Assembly: GCA_945897565.1 (NCBI GenBank)
Contig: CAMDFN010000004.1
Span: 52,964-116,963, forward strand
Source: Chryseobacterium gleum
GTDB lineage: Bacteria; Bacteroidota; Bacteroidia; Flavobacteriales_D; Crocinitomicaceae
DNA: 64,000 nt
Direction: 5' to 3'
Part shown: piece by piece, positions 46,774 to 55,619 of the stretch
How the letters are laid out: each line of letters begins with the position of its first letter
Position numbering within the stretch: position 1 is the first letter of the stretch
Notes under the pieces: model-generated
Told to the model about the DNA's origin: nothing
Seen by the model: the letters and a program-made list of their open reading frames with translations, nothing else
The model's database searches: none
Translations under genes and position numbers: made by a program

Positions 46774-49026
46774 TTAAAGTTGGATGTTCATTTTCAATAA
46801 GAAATGCCTTCCTGCTTGCGGATAATAGAAATTTTCAGTGGTGGTTTGGCCGCCATATTGGTAACTAAATGTGTAGCCGTTGTTCGCATAAAGCGCATTG
46901 AAAAGGTTATTGACCAGCAAGCCAATTTCCATTTGCTTGGCAAAATTTTGCTTGATTTTATAATTGCAAATGAAGTTGGTAAAGGTGAATGGATCTAGAC
47001 TTCTCTTGACATCAGAGGTATTATCTAGAAATTGCCTAGAGACATATTTAGATTGAAGCAGCAGCGATAAACGCGCTAATGGCGCATATTGAAGGCCAAG
47101 GGTTTGAATGAAATTGGGTGAGAAAGCCAAATCTGTGGTGCCGTGTTCAATCAGCACTTGGTTGAAGTAGGGCGCTTCATCTAGATAGACATCGGAATAT
47201 TCGACAAAATTAAAGATCTTATTTTGACTAAGTGTTGTTGCCCCTTGGAGGCGCCATTTTTCATTCAATTGATAAGCTAATTCTACTTCTAAGCCAGCGC
47301 GGTAGCTTTGATCGACGTTGGTACGCGTGTAGCCTCCTACGTCATTGATTTGACCCGTTAAAACCAATTGATCTTGGTAATACATCAAAAACAAATTAGC
47401 TTGGGCAGACCAGCGTTTATATGTTGTGCTGTAGGCAAGTTCCGCATCATACATGCGCTCAGTTAAAGGTCTGTTTTGGGGTGTACTTTCTCTGAAATCA
47501 CGTCGAACGGGTTCGCGGTTGGCGATTCCAACAGAGCCAAAAATTTTATTTGCGCCAATCGTTTTGACAAATGTCAACTTCGGATTGAAAAAATGGAATT
47601 GTACATTTTGCGTAACGTCTGTTATTGCACCACTGACTTGATCTACACCCAAAAAGGAATAGGCAATACCGCGGTACTGAAGATCGAGTTGGAGGTCCCA
47701 ACCGTTTTTGGTGTAGTTGGTTTTTATATAAGTACTCAACTCCGTTTTGTTGGCGTGGTTTTCGTAATAGCGGTCGTAAATTTGGCTATTCGATGCAAAT
47801 TCGGCCCAAATGACTTCTCCAAAATGAAGACCTGTGTACCGGTTTACTGCGCCTCCCAAAGCAAACTTGAAGTTTGGTTTCCACTGAAAATTGAGTCCAT
47901 AAACAACGCCAATAAAATGGTTGTCGAGCCAACGTCTTCTGATCAAATCTGTGCGCAGAATTGAATCTAGACCTACAATGACGGGTGCAAGTCCGTATGC
48001 GGCTAGGTCATCTTGCTTTCTGTATTCTTCGTAATACCCTCTTCCATAGGTATAATGAGCTGCCAAATTAAGGTCGAGTTTTGGTGAAAACCGATGGATA
48101 AAATGCAGCTGATAGTTATCTTGATTGTAGTTATCTACTTGGTTGGCGTAGGTGTAGTAATTGTAGGTGCGGCCCGATGCGAACAAGTTTTGAGTTTCTG
48201 TTTCGCTTAGGTTGTTGCGCGCTGCGTAGTCAAGCATACCGAGGGAATCGCCACGATAGCGGCTTTCAGGTGTGCCGTACCAAGCCTGATACGTGCGCTC
48301 TTGACCCGTGAGCACCACTGCCTTCCAAACGGATTTTTCGCTCAGATACGTAGCGGTTAGGCCAATGGATTTTAAGTGGCTCGTTGCTCTGTCTAAGTAG
48401 CCATCGGAGCGAATTTCAGAAACTCTTGCATCTAATGAAAAATGCTTGTTGAGTAAACCAGTTGAAGCCTGTAGCGTTCCTCTGAGCGTTCCAAAAGACC
48501 CTCCTGAAAAATCTATGCGCGCGGATGGTTCTAGTCGCAAATCATTGGTTTTGATATTGACACTTGCGCCAAAAGCGGCGGCACCATTCGTAGAGGAGCC
48601 TACCCCGCGCTGCACTTGAATGTTTTCTATGGAGCCCACGAGGTCGGGCATATTGACCCAATAGACATCGTGAGACTCGGGGTCATTGACCGGAACGCCA
48701 TTTATGGTCACATTGATGCGGCTTGCATCTACACCGCGAATACGCAAGCCGCTGTATCCTACACCAGCACCCGCATCGCTTGTGGTAACAACCGATGGTG
48801 TGAACTCCAGTAGCGTGGGCATATCTTGACCAAAATTCTTGGCATTTAGCGCCGATTTGGATACGGTTGTGTTATTGGGCGCTTCTTTAGCCCTCAGGCT
48901 ATTGACTACAATTGCTTCGATTTCTTGAATGCGTCGGATGGTATCGCTCGCAACTTGAGTTGTGTTTTGCTGGGCCAATACAACATGACCAAATAATGAA
49001 ATTAAAAGCAAAAATCTTGTTTTCAT
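46774..49026 (-). CDS. TonB-dependent outer-membrane receptor, probable thiamin-type uptake
   Basis: 750 residues. A signal peptide (about 1-18, ending VVLAQ) precedes a plug domain (about 45-155) with FTPSVVTTSDAGAGVGYSGLRIRGVD, INVTINGVPVNDPESH and IENIQVQRGVGSSTNGAAAFG. A 22-strand barrel ends in YYPQAGRHFLLKMNIQL. EIEAIVVNS near 31-39 could be the TonB box. There is no SusC-type N-terminal domain. A TPP riboswitch lies in its leader, so the cargo is probably thiamin, a thiamin phosphate or a precursor. Rodionov and co-workers described similar TPP-regulated receptors in Bacteroidetes. Confidence 0.92.
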   Translation of the reverse strand: MKTRFLLLISLFGHVVLAQQNTTQVASDTIRRIQEIEAIVVNSLRAKEAPNNTTVSKSALNAKNFGQDMPTLLEFTPSVVTTSDAGAGVGYSGLRIRGVDASRINVTINGVPVNDPESHDVYWVNMPDLVGSIENIQVQRGVGSSTNGAAAFGASVNIKTNDLRLEPSARIDFSGGSFGTLRGTLQASTGLLNKHFSLDARVSEIRSDGYLDRATSHLKSIGLTATYLSEKSVWKAVVLTGQERTYQAWYGTPESRYRGDSLGMLDYAARNNLSETETQNLFASGRTYNYYTYANQVDNYNQDNYQLHFIHRFSPKLDLNLAAHYTYGRGYYEEYRKQDDLAAYGLAPVIVGLDSILRTDLIRRRWLDNHFIGVVYGLNFQWKPNFKFALGGAVNRYTGLHFGEVIWAEFASNSQIYDRYYENHANKTELSTYIKTNYTKNGWDLQLDLQYRGIAYSFLGVDQVSGAITDVTQNVQFHFFNPKLTFVKTIGANKIFGSVGIANREPVRRDFRESTPQNRPLTERMYDAELAYSTTYKRWSAQANLFLMYYQDQLVLTGQINDVGGYTRTNVDQSYRAGLEVELAYQLNEKWRLQGATTLSQNKIFNFVEYSDVYLDEAPYFNQVLIEHGTTDLAFSPNFIQTLGLQYAPLARLSLLLQSKYVSRQFLDNTSDVKRSLDPFTFTNFICNYKIKQNFAKQMEIGLLVNNLFNALYANNGYTFSYQYGGQTTTENFYYPQAGRHFLLKMNIQL

Positions 49027-49086
49027 TTTCTAAAAAATTAAACAAGAACAAGGGGCTAATTCTTGACATTTGAATCAAATTAGCGC

Positions 49087-49163
49087 GTCATCTTCCCTTC
49101 GCTGGCATTATCCAAATCAGGTTCAATGGGTATGTTCTCAGCCTTTCGGCACCCCTTAGAGAC
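49087..49163 (-). promoter_or_regulatory. TPP riboswitch (THI element)
   Basis: Read on the minus strand the region contains the conserved thi-box pieces in order. These are GGGGTGC (49155-49149), GGCTGAGA with a small hairpin, ACCC, GAACCTGAT, and GGATAATGCCAGCGAAGGGAA. A closing P1 stem pairs GTC at 49163-49161 with GAC at 49089-49087. It lies 60 bases upstream of the TonB receptor ATG and should reduce expression when thiamin pyrophosphate is plentiful. No obvious downstream terminator hairpin was seen, so the mechanism may act on translation. Confidence 0.95.
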
Positions 49164-49167
49164 GGTA

Positions 49168-49200
49168 CAAAAATAAGTCATTTTGAAACAACCTGACCAA
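49168..49200 (-). promoter_or_regulatory. Promoter of the TPP-regulated receptor operon
   Basis: On the minus strand a TTG (complement of 49198-49200) and TATTTTTG (49175-49168) are separated by 22 bases. The predicted start is at the 5' edge of the riboswitch, which supports both calls. Confidence 0.68.
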
Positions 49201-49244
49201 ATCAAAAATAAAAATGATGTCAAGTTGGATAAAAAGAATTGATG

Positions 49245-50228
49245 CTAAGCAAACAAGGAGCAAACCAATTTTGCGATTTGCACCGCATTGGTAGCGGCAC
49301 CTTTGCGCAAGTTATCGGCGACAATCCACAAATTAAGCGTGTTGGCTTGGCTTTCATCGCGGCGAATGCGACCAACAAAAACGTCGTCTTTGCCTTCGGC
49401 AAAGCGCGGCATTGGGTATTCGTAAGCAGCCGTGTTGTCTTGAAGTGTGATGCCAGGGGTATGCGAAAGGAGCGTGCGGACCTCTTGTAAATCGAAGTCG
49501 TTTTCAAAAGAAATATTCACCGCCTCTGAATGCCCACCAACCACCGGCACGCGCACTGCAGTTGCAGTAACATTGATGCTTGGGTCTAAGATTTTTTTGG
49601 TTTCGTTGGTGAGTTTCATCTCTTCTTTGGTGTAGCCATTGTCTAGAAAGACATCGCACTGAGGGATGCAATTTTTATCGATGGGGTACTTATAGGCCAT
49701 TTCGCCTTCAATACCCGCGCGCTCGTTTGCGAGTTGCTCAACGGCTTTAACCCCTGTGCCGGTGATTGATTGATAGGTAGACACCACCACGCGCTTGACA
49801 CTATACTTTTGGTGCAATGGCGCCAAAACCATCACCAGCTGAATGGTACTACAGTTTGGATTGGCAATAATGAGGTCTTGTTTGGTGAGCTGTTGTCCGT
49901 TGATTTCCGGAACGATCAGTTTTTTTGTTGGATCCATGCGCCACGCAGAACTGTTGTCAATGACCACGGTTCCTTTCTCGGCAAAACGAGGCGCCCATTG
50001 CAATGAGGTTTCGCCGCCGGCCGAAAAAATGGCAATATCTGGGGCGGCGTCTACCGCTGTTTGCAGCCCAATGACTGCATATTCTTTTCCTTGATACGTT
50101 AATTTTTTACCAACGCTGTTTTCGGAGGCAACTAAAAGTAATTCAGTAAAAGGAAATTGTTGCTCGGCCAGCACTTCTAACATCACTGAACCAACCATAC
50201 CGGTGGCTCCTACTACAGCTATTTTCAT
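49245..50228 (-). CDS. asd: Aspartate-semialdehyde dehydrogenase
   Basis: 327 residues from ATG at 50228. The open frame runs another 87 codons upstream, but MKIAVVGATGMVGSVMLEVL is the normal family start. It reduces aspartyl phosphate, feeding lysine/DAP, threonine and methionine synthesis. NADP site GATGMVG is at 8-14, IDNSSAWRMD near 90-99, and the catalytic Cys is in IANPNCSTIQLV (about 128). A HSEAVN segment carries the catalytic His. It is divergent from the lamin-tail gene with overlapping promoters. Confidence 0.96.
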   Translation of the reverse strand: MKIAVVGATGMVGSVMLEVLAEQQFPFTELLLVASENSVGKKLTYQGKEYAVIGLQTAVDAAPDIAIFSAGGETSLQWAPRFAEKGTVVIDNSSAWRMDPTKKLIVPEINGQQLTKQDLIIANPNCSTIQLVMVLAPLHQKYSVKRVVVSTYQSITGTGVKAVEQLANERAGIEGEMAYKYPIDKNCIPQCDVFLDNGYTKEEMKLTNETKKILDPSINVTATAVRVPVVGGHSEAVNISFENDFDLQEVRTLLSHTPGITLQDNTAAYEYPMPRFAEGKDDVFVGRIRRDESQANTLNLWIVADNLRKGAATNAVQIAKLVCSLFA

Positions 50229-50257
50229 TGTTAATTTTTCTACAAAAATAATCTTTG
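50228..50257 (+). promoter_or_regulatory. Promoter of the lamin-tail protein gene
   Basis: TTG at 50228-50230, inside the asd start, and AATCTTTG at 50250-50257 (one base off consensus) are separated by 19 bases. The box ends six bases before the ATG at 50264. Confidence 0.5.
50243..50250 (-). promoter_or_regulatory. -7 box of the asd promoter
   Basis: On the minus strand TATTTTTG is an exact match 14 bases before the asd ATG. It shares base 50250 with the -7-like box of the divergent gene. Confidence 0.5.
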
Positions 50258-50263
50258 TTTGAC

Positions 50264-52537
50264 ATGCGAAACTTGCTCTTTTTAATTTTCCTGATAACGG
50301 CTTGCTCACCCCGCCCGATAATTGCACAAGTATTTGACGATTTTCACGACCAAAGTCTGTTTCAAGGCCTTTTGTGGGGTGGCGATATCGGCGCATTTGC
50401 GACCAACAATAACCGACAATTACAACTGAGTGCAACGAGTGCAGGATCGGCCACCCTCTTCTTTGAAAACCAATTGAACAATAGTACAAACTGGGAATGT
50501 CAGTTTTGGCTGCGGCTCAATTTTAGCCCCTCGAGCTTCAACTTTAGTCGATTTTATTTGCAAGCAGATCAAAGTGATTTGCTGACAGCAGCGAATGCAC
50601 TTTATTTGGAATTTGGAGAAGCCGGAAGCCAAGATGCGCCAAAATTATTTTGCCGCCAAAACGGTATCGATAGTTTGCTTGCGATTGGCCCCGCTGGCAG
50701 CGTTGCGGCGGCTTTTCAATTATTTTTCAAGTTCAAGTACAACAATGGTGCCTTCACGCTCGAGACCAAAACGAGTCAGGGCGCCGCAAGCAACCTATGG
50801 TTGTCAGGGCACTTGCCCTGGCTGCCAGCGGGGCTCTATGCAGGCCTAAGTTGTATTTTTACCATTGGAAACAGCCAAGGATTTTATCTCGACGATTTAT
50901 ATCTAGGGCCCACATTAAATCAACTCAATCTCGACCTGATGATCACCGAATTAATGGCTGATCCAGATCCACAACAAGGCCTGCCTAATACTGAATACAT
51001 TGAAATTTACAACGCTGGCGCAAGTGCTCAACAACTCAATGGAATGGCTTTGAGCGATGCTACAAGTGCTTGTGCGCTGCCTTCCTTCTGGCTGCAGCCG
51101 GGTTGTTATGCCACATTGGTAGGGAACGGGCATAGTAGTGGTTTGAATCCTATGAAGACAATAGAAGTCACCGCATTTCCAAGTCTCAATAACACAGGTG
51201 AAACACTCGTCATCAAGAATGCCCAAGGCCTGACTCTTGATCAAGTCACTTACAATTCGGCTTGGTATCAAGATTCAAGCAAAATGGAGGGCGGCTTTAG
51301 TTTGGAGCGCTGTTCGCTACTAGACCCCTGCTCTGCTGCAGACAACTGGCGTGCGACGCAAGCGCAGCTTGGCGGCACGCCAGGAATGCAAAATTCAGTA
51401 TTTGAAGCCGCTCCAGATACTGTCGCTCCGCTCATCATTTACGCCGAAGTGCGCGATTCCAACCAAGTGGCGTTCGTATTTTCAGAACCTATAGACAGTT
51501 CTAGTTTAGCGCAGTGCGCCATTACCTTTGATCAAAATCTGGGGTCCTACACACGAATTGTATTGCCTTATTTACAGGTTCAAAACGGAGCTCAACTGCT
51601 TTTACAATTTGATAACGCCCTTCCTAAAAGTGAGCCAATTGAGGTATCCATTATTGACTTAAAAGATTGTTGGGCCAACACTAACAACCTACAAACGAGT
51701 TTCATTAGATACGAAGATCCGCAGCCCGGCGAGCTCCTGCTCAATGAATTGTTATTTGACCCCCCAAGCAATGGCTCAGATTTCATCGAACTTTACAATG
51801 CAAGTCAGAAATACCTCAGTTTGGGACAGTGCAGTATTGGCAATGGACAAGCCGCTTATGCAATAACAAAACCAAACCTCGCACCTAAGGAATTCATAGC
51901 GCTGTGCCCGGATACCAATTTTTTAATTGCTTACTATCCAAATACCCAAGCTGAAAACACCGCTACACAAATCCTACCCTACTTTTACAATGACAGCGGC
52001 ACTTGTGTACTCTATTGCAATGGCGTCGTCTTGGATAAATTACAATACAGTAATTCTTGGCACGCAGCAATTCTTTTAGATACCGAGGGGGTTAGTTTAG
52101 AGAGGCTAGACGCTTCAGCACCCACACAAAGCGCAAATAATTGGTTTTCAGCGGCTCAAAATGCAGGCCATGCCAGCCCCGGACGCAGCAATTCTCAACA
52201 ATTGGGCGCCAAGCAAAATGGAGCTCTTTACCTGTCACAAACTGAATTTAGCCCAGATCAAGATGGCTACCACGACTTTTTAGAAATTCAATACGAACTA
52301 CCAGCTCCAAACATGTTGGTTCAGGCCGATATCTATACACTCGGCGGAAATTTAGTTAAACAACTAATTAACAATGAGTTATTCGGAACAAAAGGCGTCT
52401 TGATTTGGGATGGAAGTACGGAATACGGCACAATTGCCACCAATGGCATATACATCTTGGATTTCAGAGCCTTTTCAACAGACCCAAGTGTATTTTTTAA
52501 TCGAAGATTGAGTTTCGCGCGCTGTATTAAACGCTAA
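50264..52537 (+). CDS. Secreted lamin-tail-domain protein with FlgD-like C-terminus
   Basis: 757 residues from ATG at 50264 (the TTG at 50255 falls in the -7 box). A signal peptide ends near PIIAQ (about 22); a Cys at 13 is not in a clear lipobox. A lectin-like N-terminal region (about 25-215) is followed by two lamin-tail domains. The first starts LMITELMADPDP and includes NTEYIEIYN. The second starts LLLNELLFDPP and includes SDFIELYNAS. The C-terminal ~95 residues, with FSPDQDGYHDFLEI and LIWDGSTEYG, resemble FlgD/T9SS sorting domains. It is probably exported by the T9SS; its target is unknown. Confidence 0.83.
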   Translation: MRNLLFLIFLITACSPRPIIAQVFDDFHDQSLFQGLLWGGDIGAFATNNNRQLQLSATSAGSATLFFENQLNNSTNWECQFWLRLNFSPSSFNFSRFYLQADQSDLLTAANALYLEFGEAGSQDAPKLFCRQNGIDSLLAIGPAGSVAAAFQLFFKFKYNNGAFTLETKTSQGAASNLWLSGHLPWLPAGLYAGLSCIFTIGNSQGFYLDDLYLGPTLNQLNLDLMITELMADPDPQQGLPNTEYIEIYNAGASAQQLNGMALSDATSACALPSFWLQPGCYATLVGNGHSSGLNPMKTIEVTAFPSLNNTGETLVIKNAQGLTLDQVTYNSAWYQDSSKMEGGFSLERCSLLDPCSAADNWRATQAQLGGTPGMQNSVFEAAPDTVAPLIIYAEVRDSNQVAFVFSEPIDSSSLAQCAITFDQNLGSYTRIVLPYLQVQNGAQLLLQFDNALPKSEPIEVSIIDLKDCWANTNNLQTSFIRYEDPQPGELLLNELLFDPPSNGSDFIELYNASQKYLSLGQCSIGNGQAAYAITKPNLAPKEFIALCPDTNFLIAYYPNTQAENTATQILPYFYNDSGTCVLYCNGVVLDKLQYSNSWHAAILLDTEGVSLERLDASAPTQSANNWFSAAQNAGHASPGRSNSQQLGAKQNGALYLSQTEFSPDQDGYHDFLEIQYELPAPNMLVQADIYTLGGNLVKQLINNELFGTKGVLIWDGSTEYGTIATNGIYILDFRAFSTDPSVFFNRRLSFARCIKR

Positions 52538-52558
52538 ATTTGATTTAAACTTGATTTC

Positions 52559-53011
52559 ATGAAAGCGCTTTTATTTTTACTCACCTTATTGCTCACCCTA
52601 TCCGTTTCTGCACAGCGCTATACCAGCGCAATTGGCCTTAGAGCTGGAAGCCCTGGCGTCACTTACCTGAATGCTAAATACAGACTCAATCAGCAAGCTT
52701 ATGAAATCGGTATTGGCGGCAATACTGGGGCGGTTTGGCTACACGGCAATGCGTATTATCAAAACGAACTCAACGATGCGCTAGATTACTACTACGGTTT
52801 TGGCGCCAACTTAGGCCTTGGTAGAATGAATCAGTTTGACGCCAACTTCAGTGGGCTCGGTTTAGGAGCAAGTGCAGTAATCGGGCTCGAACACACACTC
52901 CAAGATTATCCATTTAATGTTTCACTAGACTTAGGCCCGGGCCTTTATGTGCTGCCTCGTTTGCAATTTGGCTTTGCGTGGGCTTTAAGCGTGCGGTATG
53001 TCCTCCACTAA
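52559..53011 (+). CDS. Small predicted outer-membrane beta-barrel protein
   Basis: 150 residues. A signal peptide (about 1-19, ending SVSAQ) precedes a short barrel-like sequence rich in Gly and aromatic residues at alternating positions. It ends LSVRYVLH, compatible with a C-terminal beta signal. An eight-strand barrel would fit the length. No family-specific motif is recognised. The LETM1-related gene starts within its last 14 bases, so it may be the first gene of that operon. Confidence 0.75.
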   Translation: MKALLFLLTLLLTLSVSAQRYTSAIGLRAGSPGVTYLNAKYRLNQQAYEIGIGGNTGAVWLHGNAYYQNELNDALDYYYGFGANLGLGRMNQFDANFSGLGLGASAVIGLEHTLQDYPFNVSLDLGPGLYVLPRLQFGFAWALSVRYVLH

Positions 53012-54287
53012 ACAAGATTTTTCTCCTGGATCCAAAAATTGGATTGCTAAATTTTTTGAACTGCTCGAAAACGGTGTTTTTGGCATTGATGAAGACCTCA
53101 TTCACCAGAAAGAGAGCAATCTCACTCATTTTATCTCTCATCAAACAGGCCTCATTTACGGTACGGCCAAGTCTTTTATTTTTTCGAATGCACTCGATAA
53201 AAAAAGATTCAATTCCGATGAGCAACTTCAATTACTGCTTTTTGAAACCTTGTTGTTTACCTACATCCGAAAACAACAAAAACCCGCAAGCATTGCAGAA
53301 TTCACAAATACCCTTTTGTCATTTTATAAAGGCTACAACGGAACAAACCTCCTCGATCGTTTCAAATATAAAACCACCGCTCAAAGCGCTAAGAAGTTAG
53401 AAATTATTCTCGCTTCAAGAGTAGGAATCAAAAGTTCTTTTCTAGGCGCCAATTACTGGCTAAAGCACCTCTCCAACGCCTTCATATTTTTAGACGTCAT
53501 CTTGTTTCGTGCGTTTCTAGAAGGAGATCAAACACCATTTCTTCAAAAATATGAGCGCTATACCTCATCTGTTTTAAATGGACTCATTTATGTTGCGCAC
53601 ATCAATGACAAAGTAGAAGAAAAAGAAAAGAAAATTCTGCAGTTATTTATTGCTTCTGCCGCATTGCCCAAAGCAATCCGAAAAATGTACAAGGAACGCA
53701 GCAAAATTGGAATCAAACTCAAGGTGCTTCAACAAGAATTGGTAATCGACCACCTCTTGGCACAAATTACTTTTGAATTCGGACATTTGCTTTTACAAAG
53801 TACACACCTCATCACTGCTGAAGATCGTCAAAAACTAGAGGCCCTTGGTAGCGCTTTACATTTGAATACAACACAAATGCTTTTATCTGAAGAAATGTGT
53901 TTGGCTTTTATTGCACAAAGTGGACCCAATGAGTTATTGGTTTACAAGCAATCTACCGAAGCAAGTTTTGCATTTAGAGAAACCAGCAAAAGATGGTTGC
54001 GCATTATTGGTCGCAACAGAGATCGGCTGCTGACCGAAATGCGAGAGAGTAAAGAACTCATGGCGCTCTTGCACAAATCTACCAAAGAAGACCTCAGCCC
54101 CGAAGAAAAAGAACAGGTAAAAGATCAATTTTACGACATCCTGAAATCGATGCCTTCATTAGCGCTATTTCTTTTACCTGGCGGCAGCCTCCTGCTTCCT
54201 ATCGTCATGAAACTCGTGCCGGAACTCATCCCTTCTGCTTTTAAAGTCAATGAAGTAGAGAAAAAAAACAACGAAGATGAACTGTAA
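52998..54287 (+). CDS. LETM1-related protein
   Basis: 429 residues, no signal peptide. A mainly helical N-terminal half is followed by a TerB-like segment around 195-245 (IYVAHINDKVEEKEKKILQL). The C-terminal ~85 residues have ELMALLHKSTKEDLSPEEKEQVKDQFYDILKSMPSLALFLLPGG and LLPIVMKLVPELIPSAF. They resemble the membrane segment of mitochondrial LETM1, an ion-exchange or ribosome-anchoring protein of the inner membrane. Flavobacterial homologues are annotated as LETM1-related and biofilm-associated. It is overlapped by genes on both sides (14 and 11 bases). The biochemical role in bacteria is unknown to me. Confidence 0.8.
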   Translation: MSSTKQDFSPGSKNWIAKFFELLENGVFGIDEDLIHQKESNLTHFISHQTGLIYGTAKSFIFSNALDKKRFNSDEQLQLLLFETLLFTYIRKQQKPASIAEFTNTLLSFYKGYNGTNLLDRFKYKTTAQSAKKLEIILASRVGIKSSFLGANYWLKHLSNAFIFLDVILFRAFLEGDQTPFLQKYERYTSSVLNGLIYVAHINDKVEEKEKKILQLFIASAALPKAIRKMYKERSKIGIKLKVLQQELVIDHLLAQITFEFGHLLLQSTHLITAEDRQKLEALGSALHLNTTQMLLSEEMCLAFIAQSGPNELLVYKQSTEASFAFRETSKRWLRIIGRNRDRLLTEMRESKELMALLHKSTKEDLSPEEKEQVKDQFYDILKSMPSLALFLLPGGSLLLPIVMKLVPELIPSAFKVNEVEKKNNEDEL

Positions 54288-54705
54288 AATCCACATCCAT
54301 TTGCTCAATGAGCTGTTTTCTCAAGAACTTGCCGATGAAAAACACGGCGGCAAAGAGTCCGCCGATAACCTTCTCTACGATTGGGAAGACGAACTTGAAA
54401 TTACCTCAGAAGTCACTATGGTTCAAGAAAAAACAGACACCGTTTATACCCTAGCTGGTTACGACGAAAACGATGCGCTTTTTTCTTATGAAATTCCAAA
54501 CATGCACATTTTTGAAATTCATTCTGATACCGAGCCCATTACTTATGTAGGTGCTTCCAAAAGTATTGTAGACCACTGCTTGTATACACAAGATAACGAT
54601 GTGCATACCGTCCGGATTTTCATCAAAGACTACGAGCCCATGGCCAATCCTATCCCTGGAATTTTCATCGCTTCAAAAGCTTTCCCTAAAGCGCTTATCC
54701 GATGA
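54277..54705 (+). CDS. Acidic hypothetical protein between LETM1-related and ABC ATPase genes
   Basis: 142 residues, acidic, no signal peptide or membrane segment. It is predicted to be mostly beta with a helical start (IHLLNELFSQEL). No domain is recognised. It overlaps the LETM1-related gene by 11 bases and the ABC ATPase gene by four (ATGA), so its product is made in step with both. The tight coupling suggests a shared process. Confidence 0.78.
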   Translation: MNCKIHIHLLNELFSQELADEKHGGKESADNLLYDWEDELEITSEVTMVQEKTDTVYTLAGYDENDALFSYEIPNMHIFEIHSDTEPITYVGASKSIVDHCLYTQDNDVHTVRIFIKDYEPMANPIPGIFIASKAFPKALIR

Positions 54706-55619
54706 TTGAACTGCGCAGCATTGAGCTCAATTACCAAAAAGCGGTACTCAAAACACTGCACTTGCAAGTGCGGCGCGGCGAAATCCTCGGGCTTGTTGGC
54801 AAAAGTGGCGCGGGCAAATCTTCCTTACTCAAAATTTGTGCAGGCTTACAAGACCCCGATGCCGGAGAAATTTGGATAGAAGGCAAGCGACAAACACCTG
54901 TTCGCCATTTGTTGGTGCCCGGATTCTCTAAAGTGGCAATTGTCAATCAAGATTTCAAACTCGATCCATATCATACAGTCGAGGAAAATATCCGCGAAGC
55001 CATTTTACATTGGCCCTATGAAAAAAGAGACAAACGCGTGCAAAAACTCCTGCGTCTTTTCGGACTCAAAGAAATAGGAAGCACCAAAGCGCACCTCATT
55101 TCTGGCGGCGAACAACAACGCGTTGCTATTGCGCGTGCAATTGCAGATCAGCCCACCTACCTGCTACTCGACGAACCATTTGGGCATCTCGACGCACATT
55201 TGCGACAAAAATTGAGTAGTCACCTGATGGATCTGCGCGATGAAGAGGATACCGGTATCATTTTGGTATCGCACGAAGGGCAAGATGTGCTTGGTTTATG
55301 CGATCATATTTGCATCTTGCAAAATGGGAAATTATCAAAGAAACAAAAACCAGAAGCTGTTTATTATCATTACAAAGCGCCGGAGCGCGCCCGTCTTTTT
55401 GGCCCCTTAAATACCCTTAAAATCGACACTGAACTGCTTCATTTTAGACCCGATGAATACAAGGTATCCGACACGGGAGTTGCCGTTCAATTTGAAAAAG
55501 CCATGTTCGTTGGCGGACTCTATCATAATTTCGTGCGCAGCAGCAATAACGAACGCCTATTGCTATATGCATTTGAAAAATTAACAGCTATCCAAGCCAT
55601 TGAAATCCACAAAAAATAA
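54702..55619 (+). CDS. ABC transporter ATP-binding protein, orphan
   Basis: 305 residues. Walker A GKSGAGKSSL (about 35-44), Q-loop VNQDFKLD, signature ISGGEQQRVAIARAI (variant of LSGGQ), Walker B YLLLDEPFGHLD and H-loop VSHEGQD are all present. A C-terminal extension of about 80 residues, with FRPDEYKVS and AMFVGGLYHNFV, resembles the TOBE-like accessory domain of importer ATPases. No permease or binding protein gene is adjacent, apart from the YihY membrane protein that starts inside its end (20-base overlap). The transported substrate is unknown. Confidence 0.88.
   Translation: MIELRSIELNYQKAVLKTLHLQVRRGEILGLVGKSGAGKSSLLKICAGLQDPDAGEIWIEGKRQTPVRHLLVPGFSKVAIVNQDFKLDPYHTVEENIREAILHWPYEKRDKRVQKLLRLFGLKEIGSTKAHLISGGEQQRVAIARAIADQPTYLLLDEPFGHLDAHLRQKLSSHLMDLRDEEDTGIILVSHEGQDVLGLCDHICILQNGKLSKKQKPEAVYYHYKAPERARLFGPLNTLKIDTELLHFRPDEYKVSDTGVAVQFEKAMFVGGLYHNFVRSSNNERLLLYAFEKLTAIQAIEIHKK

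Noticed and set aside
47476..47964. Open frame of 162 codons opposite the TonB receptor
   Set aside because: Shadow of the receptor barrel; no motif and no promoter or start context.
50229..50489. 87-codon upstream extension of asd
   Set aside because: The family start MKIAVVGATG begins at 50228 and the extension lies in the lamin-tail gene.
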